Source of the DNA: an uncultured Clostridia bacterium
Lineage (GTDB): Bacteria; Bacillota; Clostridia; Oscillospirales; Ruminococcaceae
Assembly (NCBI GenBank): GCA_947627005.1
Contig: CANQUJ010000001.1
Span: 124,001-188,000 of the forward strand
Length of the DNA: 64,000 nt
Direction: 5' to 3'
The notes below the pieces were generated by a model, which was not told where the DNA came from, did no database searches, and was given only the letters and a program-made list of their open reading frames with translations. How positions within the stretch are numbered: the first letter of the stretch is position 1; every line of letters starts with the position of its first letter. The position numbers and the translations under genes were made by a program. Below, piece after piece: positions 16,822-25,622 of the stretch.

Positions 16822-17934
16822 TTGCTCGGCATATATATCCACGTTCCGTTCTGCGTTAAAAGGTGCGGCTATTGCGCCTTTTGTTCGTCGGTGGCAAGCG
16901 CCTCCGAAATTTCCCGCTATTCCGCCGCGCTGATAAGAAATATCCGCGCCGCCGGCGGCCGCGGCCTTTGCGCCGATACCGTCTATTTCGGCGGGGGAAC
17001 GCCCTCGCTTCTTTCGGGGCGGGATTTTTCCGCGATTCTCTCCGCCCTGCGCGAAAGCTTTGATATCTCCCCCGGCGCCGAAATCACCGTAGAGGCCAAC
17101 CCCGAAACCGTCGACTTTTCAAAGCTCGCCGAATATAAAAGCGCCGGCGCGAACAGAATTTCCTTCGGGGTTCAAAGCGGCATAGACAAAGAGCTCTCCG
17201 CTCTCGGAAGAGTCCACGACTTTAAAAAAGCGGCCGAGGCGGTATCCGCCGCAAGGTCCGCCGGGATAACCAACATCTCCTGCGACCTTATGCTCGGCAT
17301 ACCCCGCCAGACCTTGCCCTCCCTCGCCGAGTCGATAGATTCTGTCTGCTCCCTCGGGATGACCCACCTTTCCGCTTATATGCTAAAAATCGAAGAGGGA
17401 ACCGCCTTCGACTGCCCCGAGGTTCGCGCCCTTGCGCCGGACGACGATACCGTCGCCGATATGTACCTCTATGCCGTAAAAGCCCTTTCAGAGCGCGGCT
17501 TTAAACAGTATGAGATATCCAACTTTTCCCGCCCGGGCTTTGAATCCCGCCACAATTTAAAATACTGGACCGGCGAGCCGTATCTCGGCTTCGGGCCGTC
17601 GGCACATTCTTTCTTCGGCGGAAAGAGGTTTTTCGTCCCGCCGGATATAAAAGCCTTTATCGAATCTCCGCTTCAGGAAACGGCTTTAGAAGACGCTTCG
17701 CCCGACCCTCTCGAGGAATATATCCTCTTGGGGCTAAGGTTAAGCGGGGGGATATCCCTTGAAAAGCTCTCCTCTCTCGGCGGAAGCAAAGAGCGCTTTT
17801 TAAAGGACGCCGAACCGTTTGTATCCGCCGGAATGATGAAGCTTTCGGGCGATTCCGCCGCGTTGACGACAAAGGGCTTTTTGGTCTCTAACGGCGTAAT
17901 TTTCGCGCTGATAGATTCGCAGAGCGAAATCTGA
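16822..17934 (+). CDS. hemW: Radical SAM heme chaperone HemW (HemN-like)
   Basis: A 370-aa radical SAM protein. The 4Fe-4S motif is at the N-terminus: C11-x3-C15-x2-C18 with an additional C21. Then GGGTPSLL (~residue 57), the TVEANPE strand and the RISFGVQS motif (~110). The C-terminal HemN-like region includes YEISNFSRPG and a GFGPSAHSF motif. HemW delivers heme; older annotation calls it oxygen-independent coproporphyrinogen oxidase. The start is TTG 16822 with a GGGGGG ribosome site; no better start is in frame. Confidence 0.92.
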   Translation: MLGIYIHVPFCVKRCGYCAFCSSVASASEISRYSAALIRNIRAAGGRGLCADTVYFGGGTPSLLSGRDFSAILSALRESFDISPGAEITVEANPETVDFSKLAEYKSAGANRISFGVQSGIDKELSALGRVHDFKKAAEAVSAARSAGITNISCDLMLGIPRQTLPSLAESIDSVCSLGMTHLSAYMLKIEEGTAFDCPEVRALAPDDDTVADMYLYAVKALSERGFKQYEISNFSRPGFESRHNLKYWTGEPYLGFGPSAHSFFGGKRFFVPPDIKAFIESPLQETALEDASPDPLEEYILLGLRLSGGISLEKLSSLGGSKERFLKDAEPFVSAGMMKLSGDSAALTTKGFLVSNGVIFALIDSQSEI

Positions 17935-17943
17935 AAAAAACTA

Positions 17944-17972
17944 TTGCGCTTTAAGGCGGAATGTGTTATAAT
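17944..17972 (+). promoter_or_regulatory. Promoter of the efflux-adaptor gene
   Basis: TTGCGC, 17-nt spacer, TATAAT, starting 10 nt after the hemW stop codon. Confidence 0.7.
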
Positions 17973-18018
17973 TGTCTCGATAGTATTTAGGCATTTCAAC
18001 TTTTTCGGAGGAATTTAA

Positions 18019-19035
18019 GTGAAAAGATTTTTCTCTGTTCTCGCCGCCGCGGCGATAATGTCTTCGCTTATGGTCTCATGCGGAAAGACCGACAACGAGG
18101 GCGACATCTACATCCCGATACGAACCGGCAACGCCGTAAACTATAAGACCGAAACCTGCTACGTCGGTACCATATTGGAGCAGGTGACTATCCAGGGCGA
18201 CGTCACCGCGCCCTATACTACGGACCTTTGCTTCACCCTTACCGGCGGAAAGCTCGCGCAGATGAACGTAAGGCAGGATCAGGAAGTCTCTAAAGGCGAC
18301 GTTATCGCTGTTTTGGACGATTCCCAGCTTGAAGACGACATCGTCATTCAAGAGTTGACCTTAAATTCCGCGAAGACCGCCTACCAAAATCTTCGCCGCA
18401 GTGGCGGCGGGAACGAGACCGAGTTCGCAAGGATAAGCATGGAGATCGAACAGATTAAATACGACGAGCTCGTCGAAAAGCGCGACGGCCTTGTATTGAC
18501 CGCGCCGTTCGACGGCCGAATCGTCTCGATCAAAAACTTCTACCCCGGCTCGAATATCGACAGATACGAGACTCTTTGCACCATTTCCGACTCTTCCCGG
18601 ATCTATCTCACCGCGACCGACTACGCCTCGCAGCTCTCGAACGTAGAGTTCGGCACGAGGGTCGACTTTAAGCAGGGCGAGATCCTCTCCGGCACCGGCA
18701 AGGTGGTAGACACTATAACCAACGAATTCCGCGGCCGCGAAGGCGAAAGCTTTACCGCCGTAAGCTACGTTATCCAGCCCGACGAAGACGTCGACTTTTC
18801 CGAGCTCGGCGGGGTAGACGTCACCTTTACCACCCTCCGCCGCGACGAAGCCGTCATCGCGCCGACCGACGCGGTTTATCAAGCGACCGACAACGGCGGC
18901 TATACCTCGAGCTACGTCAACGTTTTGATGAACGGCATTAAGGTACAGACCCCTGTGACCGTCGGCGTCGTATCCGGCGACAAGACCGAGATTCTAAGCG
19001 GCCTTTCGGGCGGCGAGCGGCTGATTCTCCCCTAA
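18019..19035 (+). CDS. Lipoprotein of the RND/MacA-type efflux adaptor family
   Basis: A 338-aa membrane-fusion/adaptor protein. Signal peptide and lipobox (LMVSCG, residues 17-22); lipoyl-like half-motifs at ~60-105 (LTGGKLAQMNVRQDQEVSKGDVIAVLDDS) and ~160-180 (LTAPFDGRIVSI); a short coiled hairpin between them; then beta-barrel and a C-terminal membrane-proximal domain. GTG start with GGAGG 8 nt upstream. Such adaptors normally pair with an ABC permease/ATPase (MacB-type), but none is adjacent: the gene has its own promoter and terminator. Partners must be elsewhere, or it acts differently. Confidence 0.85.
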   Translation: MKRFFSVLAAAAIMSSLMVSCGKTDNEGDIYIPIRTGNAVNYKTETCYVGTILEQVTIQGDVTAPYTTDLCFTLTGGKLAQMNVRQDQEVSKGDVIAVLDDSQLEDDIVIQELTLNSAKTAYQNLRRSGGGNETEFARISMEIEQIKYDELVEKRDGLVLTAPFDGRIVSIKNFYPGSNIDRYETLCTISDSSRIYLTATDYASQLSNVEFGTRVDFKQGEILSGTGKVVDTITNEFRGREGESFTAVSYVIQPDEDVDFSELGGVDVTFTTLRRDEAVIAPTDAVYQATDNGGYTSSYVNVLMNGIKVQTPVTVGVVSGDKTEILSGLSGGERLILP

Positions 19036-19087
19036 AAAATAATATAAAAAATTCTCTCCCCGCTTTGATTGCGGGGAGATTTTTTGT
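19034..19087. terminator. Bidirectional terminator
   Basis: Perfect 9-bp stem TCTCCCCGC / GCGGGGAGA (19055-19063 and 19071-19079), loop 7 nt, T-run on the plus side and an A-rich flank that serves as T-run for the minus-strand gene ending at 19096. Confidence 0.85.
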
Positions 19088-19095
19088 TTATTCGC

Positions 19096-19914
19096 TTATC
19101 CTATCCTCAAGAATCTAAGGTAGTTCTTGTCGTCCGGCTTTTTAACGCTCGAGGTTCGCCATTCGCCGTCGCCGAAGGTATAGCTTATCGTGCCGCCGTC
19201 AAGCCACCTTATGTCCGGCGTCACCCCGCGAACGTTGTGTATCGCCACCCTCGTGGTATATCCGACCTCTACGAGCGTGAAGTATCTGTATTCGACATCA
19301 AGGTCGTTCGGCTCGACAACTATCATAACCTGCCCGCGCGAATTGTCTTTGACGTCGACGACATAGTATCTGAACTTTCCGTCCGGCGAAACGCTCATCG
19401 CGTTTAGGTTGTCGATTTTTGCCATATCGTATAAAGAGGTTATCTCCTCCGGCGCGGAGGAGTTTATTTTAGTCTCTACCGAAGACCCGCCGAACAGCGT
19501 GCAGGCGATGCTGAACGCCACCAGCCCGACGACGTACATCAAAATATAGATCGTCCCCATTATAACCTTCGACGTCTCGGAAGCCGAGCAGGCGAAGAAC
19601 ATTATAATCCCGACTATAAGCGGGGGAAGGTATAAAAACGGCCTCGAAACGTTGAAGAGAATAAGAAGAAATACCGGCAAAAGCAGGATCATCGAGATTA
19701 TTCTCGTCGGAAGCTGCTTTCTCGTATAAAAGAGCAGAACGAGGAATATAACGCTCGCGGCGATATATACGATATTGAACGCCTTTTCGCTTCTGAACTG
19801 TATCTCATACAAAAAAGTCCAGTAGGCGAGAATGAATATAAGCCCGAGATATGCCGCCGAAATTATCGAAACGGCTAACTTCAGCCATTTGTTTGAAAGA
19901 ATTGATCCGTTCAT
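19096..19914 (-). CDS. Membrane protein of unknown function
   Basis: A 272-aa protein. About four to five hydrophobic helices lie in residues 10-150. A soluble C-terminal domain (~150-272) contains LNAMSVSPDGKFRYYVVDVKDNSRGQ and a RWLDGGTISYTFGDGEW strand. The wording resembles beta-propeller blade repeats but is too short to be one. I do not recognise a family. GGAGG precedes ATG. It starts 18 nt after lepA, so the two are probably cotranscribed; this gives no clear functional hint. Confidence 0.75.
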   Translation of the reverse strand: MNGSILSNKWLKLAVSIISAAYLGLIFILAYWTFLYEIQFRSEKAFNIVYIAASVIFLVLLFYTRKQLPTRIISMILLLPVFLLILFNVSRPFLYLPPLIVGIIMFFACSASETSKVIMGTIYILMYVVGLVAFSIACTLFGGSSVETKINSSAPEEITSLYDMAKIDNLNAMSVSPDGKFRYYVVDVKDNSRGQVMIVVEPNDLDVEYRYFTLVEVGYTTRVAIHNVRGVTPDIRWLDGGTISYTFGDGEWRTSSVKKPDDKNYLRFLRIG

Positions 19915-19932
19915 AATAAACCTCCGTCTTTG

Positions 19933-21738
19933 TCATTCCGAATCGAGCTTTAAAACGCTCATAAAGGCTTCCTGCGGGACTTCTACCGTCCCGAAGCGGC
20001 GCATGCGCTTTTTGCCCTCTTTTTGTTTTTCGAGAAGCTTTTTCTTTCGGGTGACGTCGCCGCCGTAGCACTTCGCCAAAACGTCTTTTCTGTATGCCTT
20101 AACGGTCTCCCTCGCGATGATCTTTCCGCCGATCGCGGCCTGGATCGGTATCTCGAACATCTGCCTCGGAATATTGTCTTTAAGCTTTTCGCAAAGCTTT
20201 CGCGCGCGGTTATACGCCCTGTCGGCGTGAACTATAAAACTCAGCGCGTCGACTATTTCGCCGTTGAGCAAAAGGTCGAGCTTTACAAGCTTGGACGGCG
20301 CGTAGCCCAGCATTTCGTAGTCGTACGAGGCGTACCCCCGGGTGCGGGACTTCAAAGTGTCGAAAAAGTCGTAGATGACTTCGTTCAGCGGCAGCTCGTA
20401 GTGAATGTCGACCCGCCTGTCGTCGATATATTTCATATCTTTATAGACCCCGCGCCGCTCCTGGCAAAGCTCCATAACGTTGCCGACGAACTCCGAAGGC
20501 GTAAAGATGTGCGCGTCGATGATAGGCTCCTCCGCCGATTGAATAACGCCCTGGTCGGGGTAGTTGGTCGGGTTGTCGATAAATTTGGTCTCGCCGCTCG
20601 TAAGGGTGACTTTATATATTACCGACGGCGCGGTTGTGATAAGATCGAGGTTATATTCCCGCTCGAGCCGCTCCTGAATGATGTCCATATGCAAAAGCCC
20701 CAAAAAGCCGCATCTGAACCCGAAGCCGAGCGCGATGGAAGTCTCCGGCTCGAAGGTAAGCGAGGCGTCGTTAAGCCTAAGCTTTTCGAGCGCGTCTTTA
20801 AGGTCGCCGTATTTCGCTCCGTCCGCGGGGTAGATGCCCGAAAAGACCATCGACTGAACGTTTCGATACCCCGGCAGGGCTTCCGAACAGGGGTTAAAAG
20901 CGTCGGTAACGGTGTCGCCGACCTTTGTGTCCGAGATATTCTTTATCGAAGCGGTGATATATCCGACCTCTCCGGCTCTAAGAATCCCCGAGGGTATAAG
21001 CTCCGTAGCGCCCATATACCCCACCTCTACGGTCTGAAATTCCGCGCCGGTGGCCATAAGCTTTATCGTATCCCCGGCCTTAAGGGTGCCCTCTTTGACT
21101 CTGACGTAGATTATAACTCCCTTATAAGAGTCGTACACGCTGTCGAAAATAAGGCATTTAAGCGGGGCGCCGGGGTCACCCTTCGGGGCGGGAATGTCGC
21201 TTACGACCCGCTCCAAAACCTCGCGGATGTTTATCCCCATCTTCGCCGAAATTCTCGGCGCGTCCTTCGCCGGCAGGCCGATGACGTTTTCGATCTCCGC
21301 CGCGGCAGAGTCCGGGTCGGCGCTCGGAAGGTCGATCTTGTTTATAACCGGCATGACCTCAAGGTCGTGCTCTATCGCAAGATAGGTGTTCGCAAGGGTC
21401 TGCGCCTCGATCCCCTGCGAAGCGTCGACTATAAGAATAGCCCCCTCGCAGGCCGCCAGCGAGCGCGAAACTTCGTAGTTAAAGTCGACATGCCCGGGGG
21501 TGTCGATAAGATTAAAGATATAGTCCTCGCCGTTTTCGGCGCGATATTTAAGCCGAACGGCGCGGGCCTTGATGGTTATCCCGCGTTCGCGCTCGATATC
21601 CATATTGTCTAAAAGCTGCTCCTCCATATCCCTCGCGGCGACGGTCTCGGTAAGCTCCAAGATCCTGTCGGCAAGGGTCGACTTTCCGTGGTCTATATGG
21701 GCGATAATGCAGAAATTGCGGATATTGTTCTGATCCAT
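19933..21738 (-). CDS. lepA: Elongation factor 4 (LepA)
   Basis: A 601-aa ribosome-associated translational GTPase that back-translocates stalled ribosomes. G motifs: AHIDHGKST (G1, residue ~13), GITI (G2), DTPGHVDF (G3), NKIDLP (G4). The family-specific LepA C-terminal domain ends with [45 protein letters not shown]. Length is typical. It is strongly conserved and complete. Confidence 0.97.
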   Translation of the reverse strand: MDQNNIRNFCIIAHIDHGKSTLADRILELTETVAARDMEEQLLDNMDIERERGITIKARAVRLKYRAENGEDYIFNLIDTPGHVDFNYEVSRSLAACEGAILIVDASQGIEAQTLANTYLAIEHDLEVMPVINKIDLPSADPDSAAAEIENVIGLPAKDAPRISAKMGINIREVLERVVSDIPAPKGDPGAPLKCLIFDSVYDSYKGVIIYVRVKEGTLKAGDTIKLMATGAEFQTVEVGYMGATELIPSGILRAGEVGYITASIKNISDTKVGDTVTDAFNPCSEALPGYRNVQSMVFSGIYPADGAKYGDLKDALEKLRLNDASLTFEPETSIALGFGFRCGFLGLLHMDIIQERLEREYNLDLITTAPSVIYKVTLTSGETKFIDNPTNYPDQGVIQSAEEPIIDAHIFTPSEFVGNVMELCQERRGVYKDMKYIDDRRVDIHYELPLNEVIYDFFDTLKSRTRGYASYDYEMLGYAPSKLVKLDLLLNGEIVDALSFIVHADRAYNRARKLCEKLKDNIPRQMFEIPIQAAIGGKIIARETVKAYRKDVLAKCYGGDVTRKKKLLEKQKEGKKRMRRFGTVEVPQEAFMSVLKLDSE

Positions 21739-21807
21739 CTTGAACTCCGAAAAAAATAATATTCATCGGCAGTATAACACATTTTTTTGAAAAAGTAAAG
21801 CGCTTTT

Positions 21808-21922
21808 GGAAATCGGAAAACAGAAATCAGAAGTCGGAAATTATAAGGACAGAAAGTCCGAAACCTCTCAAAGCCGCAAAAACAACTTCTGTTCTCTGAC
21901 AATCCGATATCTGTCCGTCTGA
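21808..21922. repeat. Heptad-repeat tract (copy 3)
   Basis: Purine units CGGAAAA, CAGAAAT, CAGAAGT, CGGAAAT at 21814-21841, a centre containing AAAGCCGCAAAA (also in copy 1), then a pyrimidine-rich arm (ACTTCTG, TTCTCTG, ATATCTG) to 21920. It lies between divergently placed ends: upstream of lepA and downstream of the anti-sigma gene. Confidence 0.75.
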
Positions 21923-21954
21923 AAAAGCAGACCTTTCGGTCTGCCTTTTCCATA
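21923..21954 (-). terminator. Probable terminator of the sigma / anti-sigma operon
   Basis: AAGCAGACC TTTC GGTCTGCCTT hairpin (near-perfect, about 21925-21947) directly beyond the stop codon at 21956; T-rich flank on the minus strand is TTTT within the stem end. Moderate call. Confidence 0.55.
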
Positions 21955-21955
21955 T

Positions 21956-23734
21956 TTATTCCTCGATCTCTATCTTAACGACGACCCCGTCTTCAAAGCC
22001 GATCTTTGCCTCCCAGCCGCCGTCTTCCTCGGCCGCGTATAGCGTCAAAATCGCGTCCGGCGTAAAGGAATACTCCGTAAGATAGAGCGCCTTAAGCGCG
22101 GTTTCCATATCCGTGCCGATCTCGACCCCGTTTATCTTCGGAAGTCCGTCCTCGTCCGGGCTGTATTCAAGCCTAAGCCCGCCGCTCTGATAGTTCGCCT
22201 TGATTCCGCTGCGGCGTTCGGGCTGCGGCTCTTGTTCGCCCTCCGGCTCTGCGCCAAGGCTGCCAAGGTCGATAAGCTGCGGCTCCATTCTCATAATATT
22301 TCTTTTAAGATACCGCGTAAGCTCGCTCACCGCCGCCTTTTGGGTGTAGATTTCCGGGTTGTTCACCGTCGAGGTGACGACCTCGAGTTCCTCCGGTTCA
22401 AGCCCCATATTCGTGTCGCCCGGGTCGACCATAAATCCGTCGTCCGAATAAACGTGATACGCGACGTCAAGGCCGTTTACGTTTTTGACCGAATAGATAA
22501 GCTGCGGGACGGGCTCTAAAACTCCGCCGCTCTGATATACCACTGCGATGTATTCGCCCTCCATAAGCGGCCGGCCGACAAGCTGGTTCTCGCTCGTCCC
22601 GATGTTGATAAACCCGGCCTTAACGCTTACTTCTTCGTCGTTAAAGTAGTCGTAGGTTATCCTGACCGAATAAAGCGTCTGGTTCGTAAGGTCGATATAA
22701 GTCGGCTCTGTGATGTTTTTCGCGACCGCCTCATAGCCGTCGTATGCGCCGTCTATCTCGAATCTTATAAGCGCCGTCTCGTCGAGGTTTGCGATGACTC
22801 CGTCGCGAATGTCGTAGTATTCATAGCTGAACCCGCTTGTAAGCGTCTCAAAGTCTATCGCCGCCGCGTCCTCCGCAGACACGTCGTAGCTCTCGGGGTA
22901 TTCGACTTCTTCGTCGGGGGCGTCGGCCGGCATTTCAAGCGGCGCGTCGTCAAGTTCGCCATCGGGCGTGATCTCCCCGCCGGTTCCTCTTGAGGGCGCA
23001 AGGCCGAGCGGATATATCGTATCTGCGCTGATCGAAACGCTTTCGGCGGTCTGATAAATATTCGCCGCAAAGTTGCTCTCGCTTCCGCTTCCGCTGAAGA
23101 CGTACGCCCCGCCGTCGTATCTTCCGTCGTAGTCGGGTGAAACCCCATAGCTGTAACCGTTGCCGCTCATCGGCATGACGGACTCAACGTAATCCTCGTT
23201 TTCGCCGTTTTCCGGCTCTTCTGTATCGTTTGCCGGCGCGGTCAAAAGCTCAAAGTCTTCGACTGAGTCGTCATAGGCGTCTTCCGCGACGTCTTCGGCG
23301 TCTTCGGCGATATCTTCGACCGCTTCGTCTACGTCTTCCGCCTCTTTTGCCGCCGGCATTTCCGCCCCGCCGTCAGCATAATTTTCGCCCGGGGCGCTTT
23401 GCGGCTCTTCGGCCGCGCCCTCTCCGTCAAGGGTATCGTTCATAACGCCGGTCTCCGGCTTCGGCGCAAAGTCCGAAACTTCCGCGCTCTTCGTCTGAAT
23501 CTTCCCGCTAAGGGTCAAAGCCCCGCCCACCGCCGAAACTGTCAGCAAAAGACAGGCCGCGAGCGCGACATATTTCGAGTATTTTTTGACGTTTGAATTC
23601 TTCGTTTTAACGATATTTTCTTCTCTTTCGGCGCGGCTCTCGTATTCCTCGAGCATTTTTTGCTTAAGCCCGGTCTTGAATTCTTCGCTAAGAGTCAAGG
23701 CTTCGACTTCGATTTTATATTCTGTTTTCTTCAT
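21956..23734 (-). CDS. Membrane anti-sigma factor-like protein with large acidic ectodomain
   Basis: A 592-aa protein from ATG 23734 (GGAGG 9 nt upstream; TTG 23740 also possible). Residues 1-55 are cytoplasmic (YKIEVEALTLSEEFKTGLKQKML), followed by a transmembrane helix at ~58-80. Then an acidic, Ala/Glu/Asp-rich stretch (~85-200) and an ectodomain of unknown fold. It begins inside the end of the ECF sigma gene (20-nt overlap), the usual place for the cognate anti-sigma factor. The N-terminal DUF-type helix would bind the sigma factor (inference). The ectodomain shows no family I can name. Confidence 0.78.
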   Translation of the reverse strand: MKKTEYKIEVEALTLSEEFKTGLKQKMLEEYESRAEREENIVKTKNSNVKKYSKYVALAACLLLTVSAVGGALTLSGKIQTKSAEVSDFAPKPETGVMNDTLDGEGAAEEPQSAPGENYADGGAEMPAAKEAEDVDEAVEDIAEDAEDVAEDAYDDSVEDFELLTAPANDTEEPENGENEDYVESVMPMSGNGYSYGVSPDYDGRYDGGAYVFSGSGSESNFAANIYQTAESVSISADTIYPLGLAPSRGTGGEITPDGELDDAPLEMPADAPDEEVEYPESYDVSAEDAAAIDFETLTSGFSYEYYDIRDGVIANLDETALIRFEIDGAYDGYEAVAKNITEPTYIDLTNQTLYSVRITYDYFNDEEVSVKAGFINIGTSENQLVGRPLMEGEYIAVVYQSGGVLEPVPQLIYSVKNVNGLDVAYHVYSDDGFMVDPGDTNMGLEPEELEVVTSTVNNPEIYTQKAAVSELTRYLKRNIMRMEPQLIDLGSLGAEPEGEQEPQPERRSGIKANYQSGGLRLEYSPDEDGLPKINGVEIGTDMETALKALYLTEYSFTPDAILTLYAAEEDGGWEAKIGFEDGVVVKIEIEE

Positions 23735-24218
23735 CGTCAAAATCCTCCTCCAGCAAGATTTTAAGCCGCTGCCTCGCCCGCATCAAAAGCGATGAAACGG
23801 TGTTTTGATTTTTCCCGGTAAGTTCGCAGATCTCCGCGATCCTATACCCCTCAAAGTAGTAAAGATATACCACCGTTCGGTATTTTTCCGGAAGCTCTTT
23901 GACCGCTTCCAAAACCGGCCCCTCGCCGAATTTCTGCTCTTCCGAAAGGTTCTCCGAAAGCTCTTCGGTCGGGTGAGAGTATATCTTTCGATTGTAGGTT
24001 TTACACATATTCAGCGTAACTCTTAAAAGCCAAGCCTTTTCGTGCTCGTCCGACTCAAAGTCCGGCAGAGCCTGCATAAGCTTTAAAAAAACCTCCTGCG
24101 TGATGTCCTCGGCATAGCTTCGGTCGCAAAGCGCGTGATACGCCGCCCGGTAAACCATGTCCGAATATCTGTCGACCGCGGAAGATATGTAAACGCCGAT
24201 GTCGTTAGCCGTTTGCAT
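23715..24218 (-). CDS. ECF-type RNA polymerase sigma factor
   Basis: A 167-aa sigma-70 family protein. Region 2 is at ~20-85 (YSDMVYRAAYHALCDRSYAEDITQEVFLKLM). Region 4 is at ~105-160, with PEKYRTVVYLYYFEGYRIAEICELTGKNQNTVSSLLMRARQRLK as a typical helix-turn-helix. Coupled by translation-level overlap to the downstream anti-sigma gene. The 284-bp gap upstream, before the divergent ArgC-like gene, contains a direct repeat of CGTATTAC on the minus strand with GAAAC between copies. This could be an autoregulatory promoter, but I could not place a convincing -10. Confidence 0.92.
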   Translation of the reverse strand: MQTANDIGVYISSAVDRYSDMVYRAAYHALCDRSYAEDITQEVFLKLMQALPDFESDEHEKAWLLRVTLNMCKTYNRKIYSHPTEELSENLSEEQKFGEGPVLEAVKELPEKYRTVVYLYYFEGYRIAEICELTGKNQNTVSSLLMRARQRLKILLEEDFDDEENRI

Positions 24219-24502
24219 GATCCTCTTTTTCAGACTCCTTTCTGCCCCCTGTAATACGTTTCAATAGTAATACGCGCGAAATCGCCGAAATATTGCGCGC
24301 CGCAAAAATTTTTTCATATTTTTCATTCTAACAGATTTTTCAAAAAAGTAAAGCGCCGGGGCACTGATTTTTCGCTTTATCGGGCGAATTTTAAAATTTA
24401 ATATTTTAAAGTGTGTAAAGCTATTGACAAAAGCGAAAAAATGTGTGAAAATTATTATGTCTTAGTGTATTTTTGCGATTTTATCCGAACGGAAGTGTGC
24501 CG

Positions 24503-25447
24503 ATGAAAAAAGTTCTCGTTGACGGCCATTACGGTACCGTCAATTTAAACCTCAATAAAATGCTCTCCGGCCGCGAAGACCTTGAGGTCATCTATTTAGA
24601 AAGCCCGAAGCGCGTTTCGGTCGAGCAGCGGACCGAGCTTTTAAATACCGCCGACATCGTTATCCTCTGCCAGTCCGCGCAGACTGTGGTGGAGACTATC
24701 CCCCTTATAACCAACCGCGAAGTCAAGGTTATAGACACTTCTAACGCCTATCGCCTTTCGCCGAGCTGGGTATACGGCATGCCCGAGCTTTCTTCGGATC
24801 AGCGGCAAAAGATCGCCTCGGCGAGGTTTGTTTCCCTTCCCGCGGCGATAGCCGTCGGAACTGCGGCCCTTGTAAACCCGCTTTTAAAGGGCAAAATAAT
24901 GCCGCCCTATCTCCCGCTATACGTCAACTCGGTGGTCGGGTATTCAAGCGGCGGCGCGAATATGATCGCCCTTTACGAAGACCGCGACAGGCCGCGCGCC
25001 TATTCCTCGGCGCGGCAATACGGACTCGACCAAAACATTTTGCAGCAAAAAGAGATAATGCACGCCTGCGGCATTTCCTATCGCCCGGCGCTTAACCCGA
25101 TGATAGACGACTACCCCAACGGCATTTTGGTGACCGTCCCGCTCCAACTTAGAACTTTATCGAAAAGGCTTCATTCCCGCCAGATCTGGGAGGTTATGTC
25201 CCGATACTACGAGCGCGAAAAAATTATTGAGATCGTCCCGTTCGACGAGGCGGTCGGCTCGGTCGGCGGATATCTCGACGCGGGCGGAATGGCCGGCTCG
25301 AACAAGATGCAGATCTTCGTTTTCGGCGACAATGACATCTGCCTTTTGGCCGCAAGATTTGACAATCTCGGAAAGGGCGGCGCCGGCGCGGTGGTTCAGA
25401 ATATGAACCTTATGCTCGGGCTTGACGAATACAAAGGCGTCATCTGA
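24503..25447 (+). CDS. ArgC type-2-like protein lacking the catalytic cysteine
   Basis: A 314-aa protein that matches N-acetyl-gamma-glutamyl-phosphate reductase of the short type 2. It has VDGHYGTVNLNLNKML for the nucleotide site, DIVILCQSA, VIDTSNAYRLSPSWVYGMPEL, and VNSVVGYSSGGANMIALYE. In the family the nucleophile lies in a motif like NPGCYPTG after this point. Here the equivalent is LPAAIAVG (about residues 112-119), with alanine at ~115 in place of cysteine. It should not form the thioacyl intermediate. No other arginine gene is nearby. ATG 24503 is chosen on GGAAG at 7 nt; a TTG at 24473 is a poorer choice. Confidence 0.8.
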   Translation: MKKVLVDGHYGTVNLNLNKMLSGREDLEVIYLESPKRVSVEQRTELLNTADIVILCQSAQTVVETIPLITNREVKVIDTSNAYRLSPSWVYGMPELSSDQRQKIASARFVSLPAAIAVGTAALVNPLLKGKIMPPYLPLYVNSVVGYSSGGANMIALYEDRDRPRAYSSARQYGLDQNILQQKEIMHACGISYRPALNPMIDDYPNGILVTVPLQLRTLSKRLHSRQIWEVMSRYYEREKIIEIVPFDEAVGSVGGYLDAGGMAGSNKMQIFVFGDNDICLLAARFDNLGKGGAGAVVQNMNLMLGLDEYKGVI

Positions 25448-25452
25448 TTTTT

Positions 25453-25476
25453 GCGGAGCTTATGCTCCGCTTTGCT
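25453..25476 (+). terminator. Terminator after the ArgC-like gene
   Basis: GCGGAGC TTAT GCTCCGC perfect hairpin, 6 nt after the stop; the following TTTGCTTTCGTTT is only moderately T-rich. Confidence 0.6.
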
Positions 25477-25535
25477 TTCGTTTCACCGCTTTTGCTTATA
25501 TATCTACGAATTTAAAAGAAAGGGGAATACCGAAG

Positions 25536-25588
25536 ATGCGTATTCGCGGATAATAAGACTTACCTGCCGGCAGTCATGTAAGTCTTTG
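25536..25588 (+). other. hflX leader: 5-codon ORF followed by a hairpin
   Basis: A mini-ORF ATG-CGT-ATT-CGC-GGA-TAA (25536-25553) has an AAAGGGG site 9-10 nt upstream. It is followed at once by a GACTTAC / GTAAGTC stem (25557-25563 with 25578-25584), which encloses TGCCGGCA, with TTTG after it. The position just before hflX suggests attenuation, but this is speculative. Confidence 0.3.
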
Positions 25589-25622
25589 CCAAACTGCTTA
25601 AATTTTTTATTTCGGAGGACTT

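Noticed and set aside
20023-21612. 529-codon plus-strand ORF opposite lepA
   Set aside because: Exact antisense of the well-conserved lepA; no ribosome site or family; arises from high-GC third positions.
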